From positions 22,011 through 86,010 of the forward strand of contig CABQKC010000004.1 in the NCBI GenBank assembly GCA_902464635.1: a stretch of 64,000 bases of DNA, in the 5' to 3' direction. This stretch comes from an uncultured Caryophanales bacterium (GTDB lineage Bacteria; Bacillota_I; Bacilli_A; RFN20; CAG-826). Below the pieces are notes generated by a model. It had not been told where the DNA came from, did not search any database, and was given only the letters and a program-made list of their open reading frames with translations. Below, piece by piece: positions 43,050 to 51,530 of this stretch. Numbering within the stretch: position 1 is the stretch's first letter; each line of letters opens with the position of its first letter. The translations under genes and the position numbers were made by a program.

Positions 43050-44057
43050 ATGGACAGTTCTACCCAATTAGAAGCAAAAAATAGCTTTGCTTCAAAAACA
43101 AAAGAGATTGCCACTTTTGTAGCAATTGCTTTTGCCCTCATCTCTTATTTAGGTTTTGTCGGAAATATGTTCCGCATCAAAACTAGCGATGGTACAAAGA
43201 CTTTCTATACCCTAATAAAAGTCCTTGCAGATTTCTCTTATTCAGGTTGGTTTTTAACTTGGATTGGGATTGCTCTTCCTGTGTTTGCTATTATCGCAGC
43301 TATGATTGGCAAATTTGTTTTCAATAACAACAAGAACTGGGCTTTTGGTGCTGCTTCAATGATGGCACTTTCGGCCATATTGATGTTTATCGTTAAGGAT
43401 TTATACGTCACCAAATTTGAAGGCGCTTCTACCTCTATTGCATTATGGGGCGTTTGGATGCCTTCTTTTATGGCTTTATCCGCCTTTTCCTTCCTTTTGT
43501 CTACCGTCAGCGAAGAAGAATATACAATTGCTGATATATGTGAATGTGGAATGCTTATTGCCATGGCATTTGTTCTTAACTTCATCAAATTATTCTCCAT
43601 GCCTACTGGTGGATCTATTAATCTCCAAATGGTTCCTTTATTCATCCTTGCCTTAAGAAGAGGACCAATCAAGGGATTTATCGCCTGTGGTATCGTATAT
43701 GGTTTATTAACTTGCTTGACTGATGGATATGGATTAGCCACTTTCCCATTTGATTATTTAATCGGATTTGGTTCAACTTGTATCCTTGGATGCGTCTCTA
43801 AATTTGTCTTCTCCGAAAAAAGAAAATTCTATGACCTATTTGGTGTCCTTGCTATTGTTCTAGCAGGTATCGGAGCTACTTTAGTTCGTTTATTAGGTTC
43901 AACTATTTCTTCAATGGTTTTATATGATTATTCCTTTATGGATGGAATTATCTACAATGCAACATATATTCCATTGCAAGGACTATTCGCATTAGTATTC
44001 CTTGTTGCAATATATGGACCATTACAAAGATTAAATAAACTCTATCCAGTTCGTTAA
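43050..44057 (+). CDS. ThiT-type thiamin transporter S component with N-terminal membrane extension
   Basis: A 335-residue membrane protein under a TPP riboswitch. The C-terminal 175 residues match ThiT of ECF transporters: MLIAMAFVLNFIKLFSMPTG, GSINLQMVPLFILALRRGPI, TCLTDGYG, FPFDYLIGFGSTCILG. ThiT alone is about 180-190 residues; here an extra 160 N-terminal residues with four hydrophobic segments precede it. The ATPase and T subunits (EcfAA'T) are not in this window. GGAGG lies 11 nt before the ATG. Confidence 0.85.
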   Translation: MDSSTQLEAKNSFASKTKEIATFVAIAFALISYLGFVGNMFRIKTSDGTKTFYTLIKVLADFSYSGWFLTWIGIALPVFAIIAAMIGKFVFNNNKNWAFGAASMMALSAILMFIVKDLYVTKFEGASTSIALWGVWMPSFMALSAFSFLLSTVSEEEYTIADICECGMLIAMAFVLNFIKLFSMPTGGSINLQMVPLFILALRRGPIKGFIACGIVYGLLTCLTDGYGLATFPFDYLIGFGSTCILGCVSKFVFSEKRKFYDLFGVLAIVLAGIGATLVRLLGSTISSMVLYDYSFMDGIIYNATYIPLQGLFALVFLVAIYGPLQRLNKLYPVR

Positions 44058-44095
44058 TTTTTAATATTTTTAAAGGAAAATTCATTTCTTCGTGT

Positions 44096-44128
44096 TAAAC
44101 TCCTATGTGAATAAAATCCTTAGGAGTT
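44096..44128 (+). terminator. Hairpin serving as terminator and hiding the next ribosome site
   Basis: AAACTCCTA (44096-44104) pairs perfectly with TAGGAGTTT (44120-44128) and is followed by T residues, a good terminator for the thiamin transporter gene. Its 3' arm contains AGGAG, the ribosome site of the gene starting at 44136. Confidence 0.75.
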
Positions 44129-44135
44129 TTTATTT

Positions 44136-45311
44136 ATGGAAAAAGAAGAAAAAATTGAAGTAGAAAATAAAGAAAATACCGAAGTAAATCCTACTGATGT
44201 AGCAGAAGAAACTAAGACAAATGAAGAGTCTTTTGATGAAGATTTTGCCGACGCTAAAAAAGAAGAGGTAAAAGAAGAAGTCAAGGAAGAACCTGCTCCA
44301 GAGAAAAAAGAAGAAGAGATCAATTTAAGGAAAGAAAAAGAAGAAGGGGATGAAGAAGTTGAATTAGAACCTTCTAAACGTAATGAAAAAGGTAACATTG
44401 AATATCCTGATGAGCATTTAGCAGAAGTAGAAAAAGCTAGAAGGCAATGGATAAAGCAATATAAGAAGTGGTCAACCTGGAAAATGGTTTTGACTTTCGG
44501 AAGTATCGTTCTTATCTTTGGGGCTTATTTAATTCCAACTCTTATTGATAAGGAGAAACTAACCCAATTAGGATTATATCTAGCGCTTGGATTAGCCGTT
44601 GCGGCTTTAGTTGGTTTTGTTGTATTTGGTGTTTTCCAAAGAAGAGCCCAAAAGAAATTAATCCGTGATTATTTCGTCTCTTATTACGAAAATGTAAATG
44701 CCTATGCATTCGAAGGACTCAATATCACTGATTTGACTGGCGATTTCGATACCAAGATAAGCGAAGAAGAATTTAAGGCCTGTGCTTTATATCCTGAAGT
44801 TGCTTCTTTAGGATCTAGAGAAAGCATCAGCTTTAAATATGAAGGAGTCGAAACTTCTTTATCTGACGTGGGGGCCCAAAAAGATACAGGAAAGGCTCTC
44901 CAAACTGTCTTTGTTGGCAAATATCTAAGAATGGAAAACAAATTAGAATTATCCGATGAAGGTTTGATTATTTATTTCAAGGGTAACGATAGGGCTATAC
45001 CTCCAGATGCCATCAAAGGATTAAAACCAATCGAAAATAATAAGAAGTTTGTTATCTATGGACTTAGCCAAGATAAGAAAGTCTTAACTCCTGAAATTAG
45101 ATCTAAATTAAAAGAAATCCATACTGATAATCTATTAGTAGACGTTGCTATTTCTATTAGAACTGGCAAGACATATTTTGCTTTAGGATATGAAGATACC
45201 TTAATGGTTCTTCCAAATGACAAACCATTTGATCCTGTCTATGTCTGCAAGTATAAAGAACAATTAAAGATGTTCCTTGATCTTGGATTAGTCTTTAATA
45301 AAGAAAAATAA
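44136..45311 (+). CDS. DUF3137-type membrane protein with acidic N-terminus
   Basis: A 391-residue protein: about 90 Glu/Lys-rich residues (KEEVKEEVKEEPAPEKKEEE), a linker, two membrane segments (about residues 125-142 and 152-172), then a 200-residue cytosolic domain (FVSYYENVNAYAFEGLNITD ... VFVGKYLRMENKLELSDEGL ... ISIRTGKTYFALGYEDTLMV) matching the DUF3137 pattern. Function unknown. The acidic stretch resembles that of the protein at 28566 in composition. Its ribosome site is inside the preceding hairpin. Confidence 0.7.
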   Translation: MEKEEKIEVENKENTEVNPTDVAEETKTNEESFDEDFADAKKEEVKEEVKEEPAPEKKEEEINLRKEKEEGDEEVELEPSKRNEKGNIEYPDEHLAEVEKARRQWIKQYKKWSTWKMVLTFGSIVLIFGAYLIPTLIDKEKLTQLGLYLALGLAVAALVGFVVFGVFQRRAQKKLIRDYFVSYYENVNAYAFEGLNITDLTGDFDTKISEEEFKACALYPEVASLGSRESISFKYEGVETSLSDVGAQKDTGKALQTVFVGKYLRMENKLELSDEGLIIYFKGNDRAIPPDAIKGLKPIENNKKFVIYGLSQDKKVLTPEIRSKLKEIHTDNLLVDVAISIRTGKTYFALGYEDTLMVLPNDKPFDPVYVCKYKEQLKMFLDLGLVFNKEK

Positions 45312-45450
45312 TCCCACTTAATAAACAAAACTAACCTTATTGATTGTTTTTGGTTTGCTTAAATTTATATAATCAATATAGAAAAACCGTAAAAAAATAC
45401 GTGTTTTTATTGAAATTCAAGACAAGATAGATAACTATTGAGGTTAGAAA

Positions 45451-46482
45451 ATGATTAAAGTGTTTTGCCAAAACGACATTATTGATAGACTTGCTGCTAT
45501 TTTCACTTATGGTTTAAATAACGGATATTCATACGAAACAATTGAAGAAAGAATTATCTCATCCCCGTTTGTTAATAATCTTGAGAAAAACGAGTATGAC
45601 ATTGAATCGAAAATAGATAAAGTAGTGGAGTCTACCTTTGGCAAGTTAGTTTCACCTATAGATATTTCATTTCGTGGGCTATTTTTAGGAGAATCATATT
45701 TCAGGCTTTTCTTGTATTTTAATAAAAGCTTTGAATATCTGTTTCTTTATTGGCCCCTTTCTAATTTTGTGGAAAAATACAACATTTATCACGAGATGGA
45801 TTTCTCTAATCTTAGAAGAGACTTTCTTTTACAAACAAAAGAAACAACATTGCTAAGGAAACTAGCATCTAAAAAGCAATTGAAGCTTGTGGAAATATCA
45901 AAGCTAACTGGCATAAATATAAATACAATTGATAAATATAGTAGGGATGACAAATACCTTTATGGGGCCTCTTATAGCAACATTTATAAGTTGTCATCCT
46001 TGCTTAAAGTAAAGGAAAATATCTTTTTGCCTAGTCTAGAAGTTTATTTGGATAAGACTGTTTTCCTAGATCATGAATCCAATAATGACTATAAGAATTA
46101 CCTAGGGTTATTTTTTGCATCTTATTATGATAAAAGAATTGGACAGTCAGATTTTAGTTACGAAAAGGAGGAAGACTGCTTTAAATCAAAAAATGGATTA
46201 AAAGTAGTTGTAATCTCAGATCTTTTATCTAATCTAACTGTTGAGCATCTAAATAAGTTATCTAGCCCAGGCACATATTTAATACTTATTCCTTTTGGAC
46301 TTTTAAACCAGAAAACTAATTTCTCCAATTTAAAAGAGGTGAATGCTTTTGATATATTCGTCTTGACTCCCGATTCTGTTTATATATTAAAGGAAAATAA
46401 AGAGAAAGAAGTTACAGACACCATAAATAAATCTTTAATTATCAGGGCTTCGGGAATAAATCATTTAGGCATAAATTCTTAA
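45451..46482 (+). CDS. Hypothetical protein with central helix-turn-helix
   Basis: A 343-residue protein. Residues about 135-200 (LLRKLASKKQLKLVEISKLT, then GININTIDKYSRDD, YSNIYKLSSLLKVKENIFLP) look like an XRE/Cro-type helix-turn-helix with a following dimer helix. The N-terminal 130 residues are hydrophobic-rich but have no clear membrane segment; the C-terminal part (GLKVVVISDLLSNLTVEHLN, GTYLILIPFGLL) looks like an alpha/beta domain. Family not recognised. GAGG lies 9 nt before the ATG. Confidence 0.6.
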   Translation: MIKVFCQNDIIDRLAAIFTYGLNNGYSYETIEERIISSPFVNNLEKNEYDIESKIDKVVESTFGKLVSPIDISFRGLFLGESYFRLFLYFNKSFEYLFLYWPLSNFVEKYNIYHEMDFSNLRRDFLLQTKETTLLRKLASKKQLKLVEISKLTGININTIDKYSRDDKYLYGASYSNIYKLSSLLKVKENIFLPSLEVYLDKTVFLDHESNNDYKNYLGLFFASYYDKRIGQSDFSYEKEEDCFKSKNGLKVVVISDLLSNLTVEHLNKLSSPGTYLILIPFGLLNQKTNFSNLKEVNAFDIFVLTPDSVYILKENKEKEVTDTINKSLIIRASGINHLGINS

Positions 46483-46570
46483 TTTTTATTATAAATACAT
46501 ACTTCTAATTTCCTTATTTGCCGTTTTGGCTTTATAATCCTAACTAGGAAGGTTTTAAACCTAGCTACTT

Positions 46571-47155
46571 ATGTCTATTAATAATTCAAATGATAAATAT
46601 GCCCGTTGGGTAAAAGTGCAAGCCTATAAACATGATGGGCTTCTTCATCGTCAGTGGTCTCCATCTTATTTAGTATGCGAGACTGATGATTATTGGGTAT
46701 TAGCCTCTAAGGCTAGCTGCGTTACTGAATCAGATGGAAGAAGATGGATAACAAAAGAAAAAGCCGTATTCATTCTTTTTAAGCACAAGTGGATGAACGT
46801 CTTGGCAATGTTTAAAGAAAATAGAGGTATTTGTTATTACGTTAATGTTGCTTCTCCTACAATCTGGGATAAAGGATATCTAAAATATATCGATTACGAT
46901 CTAGATGTTAAGCTTTATCCAGATGGATTAGAAAAGACTTTGGATGAAAAAGAATACGCTAGACACATACAGACATATGGGTATCCAAAAGAATTATCAA
47001 AGGCTATAGAAAAATCTATTGCTGAGGTACGTGGATTAATAAAGGATAGGAAATTCCCGTTCCAAAACGAAGAAATAGAAAGATTATATTCTAAATTCCT
47101 TGAAGAGAATCAACCTTTTAGGAAGGCTGAAAACTTCTTTAAAAACCCAAAATAA
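46571..47155 (+). CDS. DUF402 protein, probable nucleoside tri/diphosphate phosphatase
   Basis: A 194-residue protein with VKVQAYKHDGLLHRQWSPSY, WITKEKAVFILFKHKWMNVL, ICYYVNVASPTIWDKGYLKY and IDYDLDVKLYPDG, the order and acidic metal site of DUF402/Ntdp proteins of Bacillota. TATAAT lies about 35 nt upstream, and the leader can fold AGGTTT/AAACCT around the ribosome site region. Monocistronic. Confidence 0.85.
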   Translation: MSINNSNDKYARWVKVQAYKHDGLLHRQWSPSYLVCETDDYWVLASKASCVTESDGRRWITKEKAVFILFKHKWMNVLAMFKENRGICYYVNVASPTIWDKGYLKYIDYDLDVKLYPDGLEKTLDEKEYARHIQTYGYPKELSKAIEKSIAEVRGLIKDRKFPFQNEEIERLYSKFLEENQPFRKAENFFKNPK

Positions 47156-47170
47156 ATAAAATTCTTGCTA

Positions 47171-47304
47171 TTTTTATAAAAAGTTTCGATAGATAGGCAC
47201 TTTTTAGCATTTTTCTAATTGTTTCATTACATTTTACGAATACGTTTTGTGTAAAAAATTACATTTTACGAATACGTATAATGTGTTTATTTACATTTTA
47301 CGAA
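47171..47304. repeat. 32-nt shared block followed by three 32-nt-spaced repeats
   Basis: 47171-47202 matches 22383-22414 at 29 of 32 positions (TATAAAAAGT, TCGA, ATAGGCACTT). Then TTACATTTTACGAATACG occurs at 47227-47244 and 47259-47276 and, truncated as TTACATTTTACGAA, at 47291-47304: a period of exactly 32 nt. The TTTACG-AAT core recalls the TTTACGGAAT arms before the ATPase gene at 22509. No ATPase gene follows here. Confidence 0.75.
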
Positions 47305-47416
47305 AATTTCATTTCGACGTTTCATCTAGTCGACTTGTTCTTAAAATGGAAAAGAGATAGCAAACCTTAATATCTTTTACTAAGTAAAAAAGAGTATAAT
47401 TTCCAAGGGTTTATTT

Positions 47417-47875
47417 ATGGAAAAAGTTTTAATATCGAATTCTAAGGAAGAAACAAAGCAAATTGCCTCCAAGATTGCCTCTAGTCTAACTAGGGGGGAC
47501 GTTATTCTTCTAAAAGGTGATTTAGGTGCTGGAAAGACTACTTTTGTTTCTGGAGTAGCGAAAGCGCTAAATATCAAAGATGATGTTATTTCTCCTACAT
47601 TTAACATCATGAAATGCTATTTTGATGGGACTATCCCTCTATATCATATCGATGCATATAGACTTGAAGGCCAAAATATCGAGATTGGTTTAGATGAATA
47701 TATCGAAGGCGATGGGGCTTGCTTTATCGAGTGGCCTGATTATATCGCCTCTTTAATTCCTGATGAATTCCTTGAAATAACTATTAATAATTTGGGAGAA
47801 AACAAAAGAAAGATAACTTTTTCTTCTACTTCTTCTCGCTTTTATCCTCTTATTGGGAGTCTAGACAATGATTGA
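47417..47875 (+). CDS. tsaE: tRNA t6A synthesis ATPase TsaE
   Basis: A 152-residue P-loop protein with GDLGAGKTTFVSGVAKAL (Walker A), SPTFNIMKCY and YHIDAYRL, and EWPDYI near the end. TsaE supports the TsaB-TsaD complex in making threonylcarbamoyladenosine at A37 of ANN-decoding tRNAs. TATAAT at 47395-47400 and AAGGG before the ATG. The stop overlaps the tsaB start by 8 nt. Confidence 0.95.
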   Translation: MEKVLISNSKEETKQIASKIASSLTRGDVILLKGDLGAGKTTFVSGVAKALNIKDDVISPTFNIMKCYFDGTIPLYHIDAYRLEGQNIEIGLDEYIEGDGACFIEWPDYIASLIPDEFLEITINNLGENKRKITFSSTSSRFYPLIGSLDND

Positions 47876-48920
47876 TTTGGTATTGGATTCTTCCGACAAG
47901 GATCTTCTTGTTGGAATATTTGGCGATTCTATTAAGGATGTAGTTAGCTACTCTTGCTATCAAAGGCAAAGTGAATTGCTTGTTTATGAAATAGATAAAT
48001 TAATGGATAAGCATAACTTAACTAGGAAAGATATCGCATCCGTATGTGTTTCTAAAGGACCTGGTTCTTATACAGGTATTAGAATTGCCCTTACGGTTGC
48101 TAAGATAATCGCATTCTCTTTAAACATCCCTCTTTATGTCGGATCTAGCTTAGAAATACTTAGAAATAGGGACACTAAGTCGTTGATTGTTTCTAATGCG
48201 AGAGGGAAAAGAAGCTACGTTGCAATCTATGATAAAGACAAGGAAATATTAAAAGACTGTATTAAAGAAAATGCTGAAGTCTTATCAATGTTAGAAAAAG
48301 ACCCTTCCTTGGTTTTGTGTGGGGATGCAACTTATTTAGGAAAAGAAGGGTATAAAGCAGATGTTGCTTCTAATCTAATTTTGCTAAAAGATGAGGCCCA
48401 TCATGTTAAAAACCCAATGGAAGTAAGACCTCTATATCTAAAAGACGACTATGCTTCCCCATTATTTAAGATTGTTGTTAGGAAGATGCTTCCAAGCGAT
48501 TTAGATGAAGTAATGGCAATTGAAAATGAATGTTTCAAGCATCCATATGATTTAAAGCAGATGCTATATGAGATGAATGAAAACCCAGTTAGCTACCTTT
48601 ATGTTGCTCTTGTTGATAATAAAGTAGTGGGGTTCATTGATTTCTATGTTACCTTCAATTCTTCTTCTATTTGCCAAATCGCAACCAAAAAAGAATATAG
48701 GAACAAAGGCGTTGCCAATATGCTTCTAGGACAGATGATTAAAGACTGCGAATCTAAAGAAGATCCAGTCGAGTTCATTACATTAGAAGTAAGAAAATCC
48801 AATGAAGTCGCGCAAAAGTTCTACAAAAAGCATAAATTCGAAGAAATCACTACCAAGAAGTCATATTATGACGATGGGGAAGATGCGCTATATTTTGTAA
48901 GGAGTATTATCAATGGCTAA
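47868..48920 (+). CDS. tsaB: TsaB-RimI fusion protein
   Basis: A 350-residue protein in two parts. Residues 1-200 are TsaB: VLDSSDKDLLVGIF, VSKGPGSYTGIRIALTVAKI and SNARGKRSYVAIYD, with VRPLYLKDDYASP closing the domain. Residues 205-350 are a GNAT acetyltransferase of RimI type: VRKMLPSDLDEVMAIENECF, ICQIATKKEYRNKGVANML (acetyl-CoA loop) and LEVRKSNEVAQKFYKKHKFE. The genes are usually separate neighbours; here they form one frame without a stop. It overlaps tsaD by 8 nt. Confidence 0.93.
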   Translation: MIDLVLDSSDKDLLVGIFGDSIKDVVSYSCYQRQSELLVYEIDKLMDKHNLTRKDIASVCVSKGPGSYTGIRIALTVAKIIAFSLNIPLYVGSSLEILRNRDTKSLIVSNARGKRSYVAIYDKDKEILKDCIKENAEVLSMLEKDPSLVLCGDATYLGKEGYKADVASNLILLKDEAHHVKNPMEVRPLYLKDDYASPLFKIVVRKMLPSDLDEVMAIENECFKHPYDLKQMLYEMNENPVSYLYVALVDNKVVGFIDFYVTFNSSSICQIATKKEYRNKGVANMLLGQMIKDCESKEDPVEFITLEVRKSNEVAQKFYKKHKFEEITTKKSYYDDGEDALYFVRSIING

Positions 48921-49926
48921 GATACTTGCAATAGAATCTAGCTGCGATGAAACAGCTGTTGCAATTCTAGATGGGGATTGCCTTAAGGCTAATGTAGTTG
49001 CCACCCAGATTGCCGTACATGAAAAATTCGGTGGAGTCATGCCTGAGATTGCTTCTAGGCTTCACTGCGAGAATATTTGCTTCTGTCTCCAACAAGCTTT
49101 AGACGAATCAAAGATGAAGTTCGAAGATATGGATGCCATAGCAGTTACTAGGGGACCTGGCTTAATTGGCTGCCTTCATGTTGGGCTTCAAGCTGCTAAA
49201 ACTTTAGCATTGCTTTATAAGAAACCACTCATACCAGTGCATCATTTAGCAGGACATATATATGCGAATGAATATGTTGGCAAATTGAAGTTCCCTCTTC
49301 TTTGTGTTGTTGTAAGTGGGGGGAACACCGAGCTAGTCTATATGAAAGAAGATATGGACTTCAAGATAATTGGCGAGACTAATGATGATGCGATTGGGGA
49401 ATGTTATGATAAGGTCGCTAGGGTATTAGGACTTCCTTATCCAGGAGGAGTCCCGATTGATAAACATGCTAAATTAGGCAAACATACATATGATTTACCT
49501 TCTCCTCATGTTAGCGATAATCCTTATGATTTTTCTTATTCTGGACTTAAGACTGCCGTCATTAATCTAGTCAATACCCTTAAGATGAAAGGGGAGGAAA
49601 TCAATATCGACGACATGGCCAAGTCTTTCCAAGATGTAGCAGTTGCCCAGATAGTGAACAAGGCCGTTATGGCTGCTAAAGAATATAATGTCAAACAAAT
49701 AGTCTTAGCAGGAGGGGTATCTGCCAACTCATATCTAAGGGAACAGATGAAAGAAAAATTCGATGGAAGCGATGTCGAACTCGTCATTCCTCCATTATGG
49801 TGTACGACCGATAATGCTGCCATGATTGCTAAAGTAGCGTCACATCTATACAAAATGAAGATATTCGCCCCACTTGATCTAGGGGTAGACCCAAACTGGA
49901 AAATAGATCACTATAAGGAATTTTAA
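48913..49926 (+). CDS. tsaD: tRNA threonylcarbamoyltransferase TsaD
   Basis: A 337-residue ASKHA-fold enzyme beginning KILAIESSCDETAVAIL, with the metal motif HHLAGH (VHHLAGHIYANEY), VVSGGNTELVYM, GECYDKVARVLGLPYPGG and VLAGGVSANSYLR. It transfers the threonylcarbamoyl group to A37 of tRNA. Last gene of the tsaE-tsaB/rimI-tsaD operon; tsaC is not in the window. Confidence 0.96.
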   Translation: MAKILAIESSCDETAVAILDGDCLKANVVATQIAVHEKFGGVMPEIASRLHCENICFCLQQALDESKMKFEDMDAIAVTRGPGLIGCLHVGLQAAKTLALLYKKPLIPVHHLAGHIYANEYVGKLKFPLLCVVVSGGNTELVYMKEDMDFKIIGETNDDAIGECYDKVARVLGLPYPGGVPIDKHAKLGKHTYDLPSPHVSDNPYDFSYSGLKTAVINLVNTLKMKGEEINIDDMAKSFQDVAVAQIVNKAVMAAKEYNVKQIVLAGGVSANSYLREQMKEKFDGSDVELVIPPLWCTTDNAAMIAKVASHLYKMKIFAPLDLGVDPNWKIDHYKEF

Positions 49927-49972
49927 TCAATTCTAGGTGTTAAAATAATTTGGAGGTTTTATACTATTTCTT

Positions 49973-51364
49973 ATGCAAAACAAATCTACATTAATTAACG
50001 ATCTCTATATCCTTGCTTCTAAAGGTGAGGACCTATCTAAACTTGGTTTAGTAACTTTAAAAGGCTGGGTTAAGACTAACCGTGACTCCGGTTCGATTGG
50101 TTTTATCTCTTTAAATGATGGGACTTGTTTCAAACCAATTCAAGTCATTTATTCCCCAACCCTATCTAATTTTGAAGTAGTTTCCCACATTTTAACGGGG
50201 GCGTGTATTGAAATTAAAGGTAATTTGGTTATGACTCCAGAAATGAAGCAACCATTTGAAATACATGCCGAAGAAATAAATATCCTAGGCGATTGCTCTA
50301 GCGATTATCCTCTTCAAAAGAAAAGACATAGTTTTGAATACCTCCGCGATTTAGCCTATCTCCGTCCAAGGACAAATACATTCCTTGCCTTATATAGATT
50401 AAGAAGCAAATTGGCTTTAGGAATACATGAATTCTTCCAAGATAGGGGATTTGTCTATGTCCATACTCCTGAAATAACTGCTAATGATGCAGAAGGGGCA
50501 GGTCAAGTATTTACAGTCTGCACATCTAATGATGGCAAGCTTGATGATAAGGATTTCTTTGGAAGAAGAGCATCTTTAACCGTATCAGGTCAATTACATG
50601 TCGAAGCTTTTGCTTCTGCATTTAGAAATGTCTATACCTTTGGTCCAACTTTTAGGGCTGAAAAATCAAATACCCCACGTCATGCTTCCGAATTCTGGAT
50701 GATTGAACCAGAAATATTCTTTGGCGATCTTGATGACGATATGGAATTAATGGAAGATACGATTAAGTTCTGTATTTCCTATGTTTTAGAGCATTGCAAA
50801 GATGAAATGGAATTCTTCGACAAGATGATTGCCCCTGGATTAATTGAAAAATTAAGCCATGTTTTGGCAACTCCATTTACCAAAATGGAATACACCGAAG
50901 GTATCAAATTGCTTCAAGAAGCAGTCAAAAATGGCCATAAATTCGAATATAATAAGATTGAATGGGGAATGGATTTACAAAGCGAACATGAACGTTATCT
51001 AACTGAAGAAGTAGTTAAGGGTCCAATGTTCTTAATCAATTATCCAAAAGAAATCAAAGCCTTCTATATGAGGGAAAACGATGATGGAAAAACTGTTGCT
51101 GCGTGTGACTTATTAGTTCCTGGTGAAGGCGAAATCATCGGCGGTTCCCAAAGAGAAGAACGTTACGAAATATTAAAATCCAAGATGGAAAAAGCCGGAA
51201 ATATCGATGGACTCGAATGGTATTTGAATCTAAGGAAATATGGCGGAGCTATCCATTCTGGATTTGGAATTGGATTTGATAGATTACTAATGTATCTAAC
51301 CGGGGTAACAAATATCCGCGATACAGAACCTTACCCAAGGACATCATCTAACTTAAAATATTAA
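49973..51364 (+). CDS. asnS: Asparaginyl-tRNA synthetase
   Basis: A 463-residue class IIb synthetase: OB-fold anticodon domain (VTLKGWVKTNRDSGSIGFIS), then motif 2 (TFRAEKSNTPRHASEFWMIE) and motif 3 (GFGIGFDRLLMYLTGV). It charges tRNA-Asn directly, so GatCAB encoded further on probably serves Gln-tRNA. TATACT ends 7 nt before the ATG; GGAGG is 16 nt away, too far for normal use, so a leaderless start is likely. Confidence 0.95.
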   Translation: MQNKSTLINDLYILASKGEDLSKLGLVTLKGWVKTNRDSGSIGFISLNDGTCFKPIQVIYSPTLSNFEVVSHILTGACIEIKGNLVMTPEMKQPFEIHAEEINILGDCSSDYPLQKKRHSFEYLRDLAYLRPRTNTFLALYRLRSKLALGIHEFFQDRGFVYVHTPEITANDAEGAGQVFTVCTSNDGKLDDKDFFGRRASLTVSGQLHVEAFASAFRNVYTFGPTFRAEKSNTPRHASEFWMIEPEIFFGDLDDDMELMEDTIKFCISYVLEHCKDEMEFFDKMIAPGLIEKLSHVLATPFTKMEYTEGIKLLQEAVKNGHKFEYNKIEWGMDLQSEHERYLTEEVVKGPMFLINYPKEIKAFYMRENDDGKTVAACDLLVPGEGEIIGGSQREERYEILKSKMEKAGNIDGLEWYLNLRKYGGAIHSGFGIGFDRLLMYLTGVTNIRDTEPYPRTSSNLKY

Positions 51365-51365
51365 T

Positions 51366-51530
51366 ATGGAAGAAATTGATAATACAAAAGTAGAAGAAAC
51401 AAAAGAAAAACTTCCTTCAAGTGAAAAGGAAGTTGCCAGGAAAAGAGTATTTTTCCTTCTTTTGGGTATTTGCATTGTTATTTTCTCTTTCATTATTTGG
51501 GAAATTGTTGATATAGCGTTATACAAATGA
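51366..51530 (+). CDS. Small single-span membrane protein
   Basis: A 54-residue frame that starts one nt after the asnS stop and overlaps the next gene by 4 nt (ATGA). An acidic N-terminus (MEEIDNTKVEETKEKLPSSE), basic KEVARKR and one hydrophobic segment VFFLLLGICIVIFSFIIWEI. The tight coupling on both sides supports it being real. Function unknown. Confidence 0.65.
   Translation: MEEIDNTKVEETKEKLPSSEKEVARKRVFFLLLGICIVIFSFIIWEIVDIALYK

Noticed and set aside
47227..47304. CRISPR or plasmid-origin iterons before tsaE
   Set aside because: Three 18-nt repeats with 14-nt gaps are too short for CRISPR, and no replication gene is nearby.
47311..47320. ATTTCGACGT as a third ECF-type -35 element
   Set aside because: The last base differs and no GTATTTATT box follows at 15 nt.
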